Source: Micromonospora sp. Llam0
GTDB taxonomy: Bacteria; Actinomycetota; Actinomycetes; Mycobacteriales; Micromonosporaceae
Assembly (NCBI RefSeq): GCF_003751085.1
Contig: NZ_RJJY01000002.1
Coordinates: forward strand, 2,046,001 to 2,110,000
Direction of reading: 5' to 3'
DNA length: 64,000 bases
The notes under the pieces are model-generated. The model was not told where the DNA came from. It made no database searches and saw only the letters and a list, made by a program, of their open reading frames with translations. The stretch's first letter is position 1. The number at the start of each line of letters is the position of its first letter. Shown piece by piece: positions 60,222 through 64,000 of this stretch. Made by a program: the position numbers and the translations under genes.

Positions 60222-61657
60222 CCGGGCTCGCCGTACCAGTGCTGCTGGCCGTCGTGGCGGCGGTGGTGCTGTGGACGCTGCCCAGGTGGCTGCCGCCGGC
60301 GGTGATCGGCCTGCGGCAGTGGGTGTTCGCCCGGGTCAACGGCACCGAGGGGATCCCGGTGCCCGGCCCGCTGGTCGGCGCGGAACACTTCGAGAAGGTG
60401 TACGCGAACCCGGCGGCGGACGGCCGCAGCCGTGGTGCCGGGCTGTCCGACCTGTTCTGGTACTGGCTGGCCCCGGGCCCGCACATGCACCAGGAGCACC
60501 TGGAACCGGGTGAGCGGTACCTTGCGGTCGCCCGGACCACCCGGCGGGTGCTGGCCGTGCCGCAGCAACGGTCGGCGGAGCTGGCCGCTGCCGCCGCCCG
60601 CCGACAGCTGGACCAGCTGCCGGCCGGCCAGGTCAGCCGGGTGCGGCTGCGGGACATGATGCTGCCGGTCTGGGCCGAGGTCTACTACGAGTTGGTCTTC
60701 GGTGAGGCGTGCCCGCCGGACGCTCGGGCGTTGATCGTCGCGAACGCCGATGACGTGGTGACCGCGTTGAAGTGTTGCGGGTTGCGGCACATGGACCGGC
60801 GCGACCGGTTGACCCGCTACCTGCGGGCCCGGGTCGACGCGGGCACCGCCCCGGTCGTGTTGCCGGAGCCGTTCACCACGCAGGAGACCGCCTGGTGGCT
60901 GCAGGGTGCGTTCTTCAACACGGCGGTGGTGCAGATGTCCGAGGCGATGGCGCATCTGCTGCTGGCCATCGCCCAGCATCCGCCGACGCAGCTCGCGGTA
61001 CGCCGGGCGTTGGACGGGCCGGCGGCCGACGCCGACCGGTTGCTGGACCGGGTGATCGACGAGACGTTGCGGGTGCATCCGCTGTTCGGCGTGGCGCACC
61101 GGATCACCTCGGCGCCGATCGAGGTGGACGCCGGCACCACGCTGCCCGCCGGTTCGGTGCTGCTGTTCAACTATCTCGCCTACCAGCGCACCGGACCGGC
61201 CGCCGATGACGAATTCGACCCGGACCGCTGGTTGCGGGTGTCCCGGCGGGAGGCGCATTTCGTGCCGTTCGGCGTCACCGCGAACCGGGCCTGTCCGGCG
61301 CGCGGCGTTGCGCCGGTGATGATGCGCGCCGTGACCCGTGAGGTGCTGCGTCGGTTCGCGCTGGCCTCCTCGGTACGTCACGACCGGTCGTTGCCGAGCC
61401 GGGGTCCGTGCTTCCTCATCCCGGCCGGGCCGGCGCCCGATGCCGGGCCGGCGCCCGATGCCGGGCCGGCGGCGGTCACGGCCGGGCCGGCGGCGGTTGG
61501 GGTTCCGGGGCGGCTGCGGATGTGGTTGATGCGCACCGGGGACCGGTGGGCCGATGTCTGGCGCAGCCTGGTCCAGCTGGTCTTCGGTAGCGTGATGGTG
61601 ATCCACGCGCGACGGCTGCGACTGTGCGCGAACCACTTCGAGCACGCCGACCACTGA
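60218..61657 (+). CDS. Membrane-anchored cytochrome P450 with atypical I-helix
   Basis: A 479-residue protein. An N-terminal helix (about 3-22) anchors it. The P450 fold shows ETLR (Glu282, Arg285; K-helix), a PERF-like DDEFDPDRWL, and heme ligand Cys359 in FGVTANRACPARG. The I-helix position that normally carries (A/G)Gx(D/E)T(T/S) reads TAVVQM, so the acid-alcohol pair for oxygen activation is missing. A tail with GPAPDA repeats and a basic amphipathic end (HARRLRLCANHFEHADH) follows. It could be a peroxide-using or non-oxidative P450. ATGA overlap with the oxidase gene suggests a shared pathway. Confidence 0.85.
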   Translation: MTGLAVPVLLAVVAAVVLWTLPRWLPPAVIGLRQWVFARVNGTEGIPVPGPLVGAEHFEKVYANPAADGRSRGAGLSDLFWYWLAPGPHMHQEHLEPGERYLAVARTTRRVLAVPQQRSAELAAAAARRQLDQLPAGQVSRVRLRDMMLPVWAEVYYELVFGEACPPDARALIVANADDVVTALKCCGLRHMDRRDRLTRYLRARVDAGTAPVVLPEPFTTQETAWWLQGAFFNTAVVQMSEAMAHLLLAIAQHPPTQLAVRRALDGPAADADRLLDRVIDETLRVHPLFGVAHRITSAPIEVDAGTTLPAGSVLLFNYLAYQRTGPAADDEFDPDRWLRVSRREAHFVPFGVTANRACPARGVAPVMMRAVTREVLRRFALASSVRHDRSLPSRGPCFLIPAGPAPDAGPAPDAGPAAVTAGPAAVGVPGRLRMWLMRTGDRWADVWRSLVQLVFGSVMVIHARRLRLCANHFEHADH

Positions 61658-61708
61658 CGCTGCCGCTGCCGCAGCCCGGCGCAGTTTGTCGTGCCGTCGC
61701 ATGTCGAG

Positions 61709-61720
61709 ATTACTAGTAAT
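61709..61720. promoter_or_regulatory. AT-rich palindrome upstream of the response regulator
   Basis: ATTACTAGTAAT is a perfect 12-base palindrome 53 bases before the regulator start, followed by ATAGA-N6-TCTAT (61719-61734). AT-rich sequence is rare here, so a promoter or operator is likely. Confidence 0.5.
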
Positions 61721-61772
61721 AGATAAATGTCTATGGGATAACCGGGTCCGGGTGTGCGATTCTCAACGGGTG

Positions 61773-62456
61773 ATGACGGCAAGTGTGGCGGCGCCACCGG
61801 CACACCGCCTGCTCCTGATCGAGGACGACGCGGACCTCGCGAGCCTGCTGAGCGAGACGCTCGCCGACGAAGGCTACCGGGTCGACGCCGCCCATGACGG
61901 ACAGCGCGGACTGCATCTGGGGCTGACCCGACCGTACGACGTCATGGTGATCGACCGCATGCTACCCGCGATCGACGGGCTGCACCTGCTCGCCCGGCTC
62001 CGATCGCGTGCGGTGCAGGCCCGTGCGTTGATCCTGACCGCGCTCGGCGCGGTCGACGACCGGGTCGCCGGCCTCGACGCGGGCGCCGACGACTACCTGG
62101 TGAAACCGTTCGAACTGGACGAGCTGGCGGCCCGGCTGCGAGCACTGTGCCGGCGCAGCCTCGACACCGCCGAGACGGTACGGGTCGGCGACGGCTGGCT
62201 CGACCTGGGGCTGCGGGACGTGGTGCTGCCCGACGGGTCCCGGGTGGCGTTGTCGCTGCGGGAGTTCGACCTGCTCCGGGTGATCGCCACGGCACCGACG
62301 AGGGTGCACTCCCGGTCCGGGCTGCGGCGGCAGGTCTTCGAGGACGCCCACGCCACCTCTATCGTCGACACGTACGTCTACTACCTGCGCCGCAAGCTCG
62401 GTCGTTCGGTGATCCGGACCGTTCACGGGCTCGGCTACCGGCTCGGTGAGCTCTGA
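61773..62456 (+). CDS. OmpR/PhoB-family response regulator
   Basis: A 227-residue two-domain regulator. The receiver has the acidic pair in LLIEDDADL, phospho-acceptor Asp61 (VMVIDRML), Thr89 (LILTALG) and Lys111 (VKPF). The winged-helix DNA-binding domain includes LREFDLLRVIAT, then DTYVYYLRRKLG and TVHGLGYRLGEL. ATG at 61773 (a GTG one codon earlier is possible). One base overlaps the kinase gene, so the pair is coupled. Confidence 0.94.
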   Translation: MTASVAAPPAHRLLLIEDDADLASLLSETLADEGYRVDAAHDGQRGLHLGLTRPYDVMVIDRMLPAIDGLHLLARLRSRAVQARALILTALGAVDDRVAGLDAGADDYLVKPFELDELAARLRALCRRSLDTAETVRVGDGWLDLGLRDVVLPDGSRVALSLREFDLLRVIATAPTRVHSRSGLRRQVFEDAHATSIVDTYVYYLRRKLGRSVIRTVHGLGYRLGEL

Positions 62457-63850
62457 TGACGCGATCGTCGGCTGAGCCGTTCGGCACCTCCTGGGCCGCC
62501 GCCGAACGCAAGGTCATCGCGCGGGCCAGGCTGCGCGTCGGCGCGCTGGTCGGCCTCGCGGTCACCGCGCTGGTCACCCTGGTCGGCGGGATCGCCTACG
62601 GCATGCTCGTGCACGGGCAGGAGAAGCAGATCGACCGGGAGCTGCGCTACACGGCCAGCCGCGGCGACCCGTCCGGCCCGCCGGGCTGCACCTGGTTGTT
62701 CCTGCGCAGCGGCGGCGAGCCGCAGAACGCGGCGGCCCTCGCGCAGCAGACAGCAGGAGCCCCGGCACCGCAGGACGCGGCGGTCCCCGCGCTGCAGACA
62801 GCAGGAGTCCCCGCGCCGGACGGATTCCCCCTGCGTCAGGTGATGGAGACGGTCGCCGCGACCGGAACCGAGCAGGTGACCAAGATCGAGCGCAACGGTA
62901 CCGTCTACTTCGTACTCACCCAGCCCCGGGGCGACGACACCATCCAGGCCGTCTTCGACGCCCGTTACCATCTCGCTGACCGTCGCCAGCTGCTTCTGGC
63001 CCTGTCCATCACCGAGGGGATCGGGCTGCTGGCCGCGCTGGCCAGCGGGATGGTCGTCGGCTGGCTCACGGTCGCGCCACTCGCCGAGGCGCTCGTGCGT
63101 CAGCGGCGGTTCATCGCCGACGCCAGCCACGAGCTGCGTACGCCCATCGCCCAGGTGCACACCCGGGCGCAGGTGCTCGCCCGCCGGGCCCGCAACGGCA
63201 ACGGCACCATTCCCTCCGACTACGCCGCCGACCTGGACCGGCTGGTCGGCACCACCCGGCAACTCGGTGAGGTGGTCGACGACCTGCTGCTGTCCGCCCG
63301 GCTCGGCGCCGCCCCGGCCGACCGGGTGTCGGACGCGCCGGTCGACCTGGCCGCCGTCGTCGAGAACGCGGTCCTCGCCGAGAGTGACCGGGCACAGGAG
63401 TACGGCGTGGTCATCGCCCTGGACCGGTCGGACGGGCCGCTGCCGGTGGCCGGGGTCTCCTCGGCGCTGCGCAGGGTGGTGTCCGAGCTGCTGACCAACG
63501 CGCTGCGGCACTCCCGACCGGGCGGCCGGATCGACGTCGTCGTCTGCCGCGCCGCTGTCGGCGACACGATCGAACTGACCGTCGCGGACACCGGCGACGG
63601 CTTCGACCCCGAAGACCGGATCTTCGACCGGTTCCATCGGGGGGCCGCGGCGGACCGGCTGCACATCGGCCTGGGTCTGGCGCTGCTGCGCGAGGTGGTG
63701 ACGGCACATCGCGGCACCATCGACGCCACCGGTCACCCCGGTGCCGGTGCGAAATTCACCGTACGGTTGCCGGCTGCCGCGGCACCCTCGGATCAGGGCA
63801 GTTGGGCCTGCACGACACCGGCCACCAACCGGCTGCGCAGCACCTGCTGA
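62456..63850 (+). CDS. Sensor histidine kinase
   Basis: A 464-residue membrane kinase. Helices at about 33-53 and 180-205 flank an outer domain of about 125 residues that contains an imperfect duplication (PQNAAALAQQTAGAPAP / PQDAAVPALQTAGVPAP). The HisKA motif FIADASHELRTP has phospho-acceptor His225, and the ATPase domain has ELLTNALRHS (N box), VADTGDGFD (G1), FDRFHRG and GLGLALL (G2). The final 20 residues after the ATPase are overlap-coded with the convergent Rieske gene. It is the cognate kinase of the regulator just upstream. Confidence 0.94.
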   Translation: MTRSSAEPFGTSWAAAERKVIARARLRVGALVGLAVTALVTLVGGIAYGMLVHGQEKQIDRELRYTASRGDPSGPPGCTWLFLRSGGEPQNAAALAQQTAGAPAPQDAAVPALQTAGVPAPDGFPLRQVMETVAATGTEQVTKIERNGTVYFVLTQPRGDDTIQAVFDARYHLADRRQLLLALSITEGIGLLAALASGMVVGWLTVAPLAEALVRQRRFIADASHELRTPIAQVHTRAQVLARRARNGNGTIPSDYAADLDRLVGTTRQLGEVVDDLLLSARLGAAPADRVSDAPVDLAAVVENAVLAESDRAQEYGVVIALDRSDGPLPVAGVSSALRRVVSELLTNALRHSRPGGRIDVVVCRAAVGDTIELTVADTGDGFDPEDRIFDRFHRGAAADRLHIGLGLALLREVVTAHRGTIDATGHPGAGAKFTVRLPAAAAPSDQGSWACTTPATNRLRSTC

Positions 63851-64000
63851 TCGGTGGCGGCCGGGCCGTGGGCGACGGTGCCGTCGGTGAGCCGGAACGC
63901 GCTGCCGTGCCACGGGCAGACCACGCAGGCGTGGCCGTCGGCGCTGATCACCTCACCCTGGTCGAGGGGTCCGTTCTGGTGGGCGCAGTGGGCCAGCAGC
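63793..64000 (-). CDS. Rieske [2Fe-2S] protein (partial, C-terminal end)
   Basis: The last 69 codons of a gene running off the window. Both cluster-binding pairs are visible: AHCAHQNGPL (C-x-H) and VVCPWHGSAFRLTDG (C-x2-H), followed by PAATDQQVLRSRLVAG, typical of small soluble or DUF2231-linked Rieske ferredoxins. Its 3' end overlaps the histidine kinase gene by 58 bases. Confidence 0.88.
   Translation of the reverse strand, partial: LLAHCAHQNGPLDQGEVISADGHACVVCPWHGSAFRLTDGTVAHGPAATDQQVLRSRLVAGVVQAQLP

Noticed and set aside
1..64000. tRNA or rRNA genes, insertion sequences and prophage attachment sites
   Set aside because: No tRNA-like cloverleaf, rRNA, transposase, integrase or flanking target duplications were recognised anywhere in the window.

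Overview
The window is very GC-rich (roughly 70 percent or more), uses many GTG/TTG starts, and carries actinobacterial hallmarks: a PadR - DUF5318 - ponA - GT87 - rpsF/ssb/rpsR/rplI - dnaB order that matches the mycobacterial Rv0047c-Rv0058 neighbourhood, a monoderm-type Tad pilus cluster, LppU-like proteins and leaderless -10 elements. I infer a member of the Micromonosporaceae or a close relative. The genus cannot be fixed from sequence reading alone.

Layout. 1-10.7 kb: a truncated PadR regulator with a perfect palindromic operator, a DUF5318 zinc ribbon, a bifunctional penicillin-binding protein, GT-C type membrane glycosyltransferases, an Nfo-type AP endonuclease, and the rpsF-ssb-rpsR-rplI operon behind a structured leader that pairs with its own ribosome binding site. 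10.7-16.8 kb: a beta-helix lipoprotein, a long disordered membrane protein, then dnaB, which is interrupted by a class 3 (WCT) intein with a decayed endonuclease and preceded by a cluster of DnaA-box-like sites. 16.8-22.7 kb: zinc-ribbon protein, phosphoribosyltransferase, two adjacent fluoride channel genes, a membrane glycosyltransferase and a GGDEF-EAL protein. 23.1-25.9 kb: molybdenum cofactor genes moaC-mog-moeA-moaE, with moaA-moaD at 37.8-39.1 kb and fdhD at 42.8-43.7 kb.

25.9-41.5 kb: mannosyltransferase-like protein, DoxX, AAA ATPase, two LppU-like proteins, a secreted HAF-repeat protein, a 1105-residue fusion of an EndoQ-like PHP nuclease to a UvrD-type helicase, a metallophosphoesterase, a fructosamine kinase-like protein and a DUF4192 protein. 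41.5-46.3 kb is an accessory stretch with decayed genes: a phosphodiesterase-like pseudogene, a vapBC pair in which both genes are frameshifted, and an XRE/TPR regulator with an unknown partner.

46.3-57.2 kb: a Tad/Flp pilus cluster (prepilin peptidase, SAF protein, TadZ-like, TadA, TadB, TadC, a short pilin candidate, three TadE/G-like pseudopilins, LysM protein), largely joined by start/stop overlaps. 57.2-64 kb: an acyl-AMP ligase divergent from an FMN 2-hydroxyacid oxidase that is translationally coupled to an unusual membrane-anchored P450, then a two-component system and a partial Rieske protein.

The most noteworthy items are the EndoQ-UvrD fusion, the oxidase-P450 pair, the DnaB class 3 intein, the inverted repeat of DnaA-like boxes in front of dnaB, and the ribosome-binding-site-sequestering rpsF leader.
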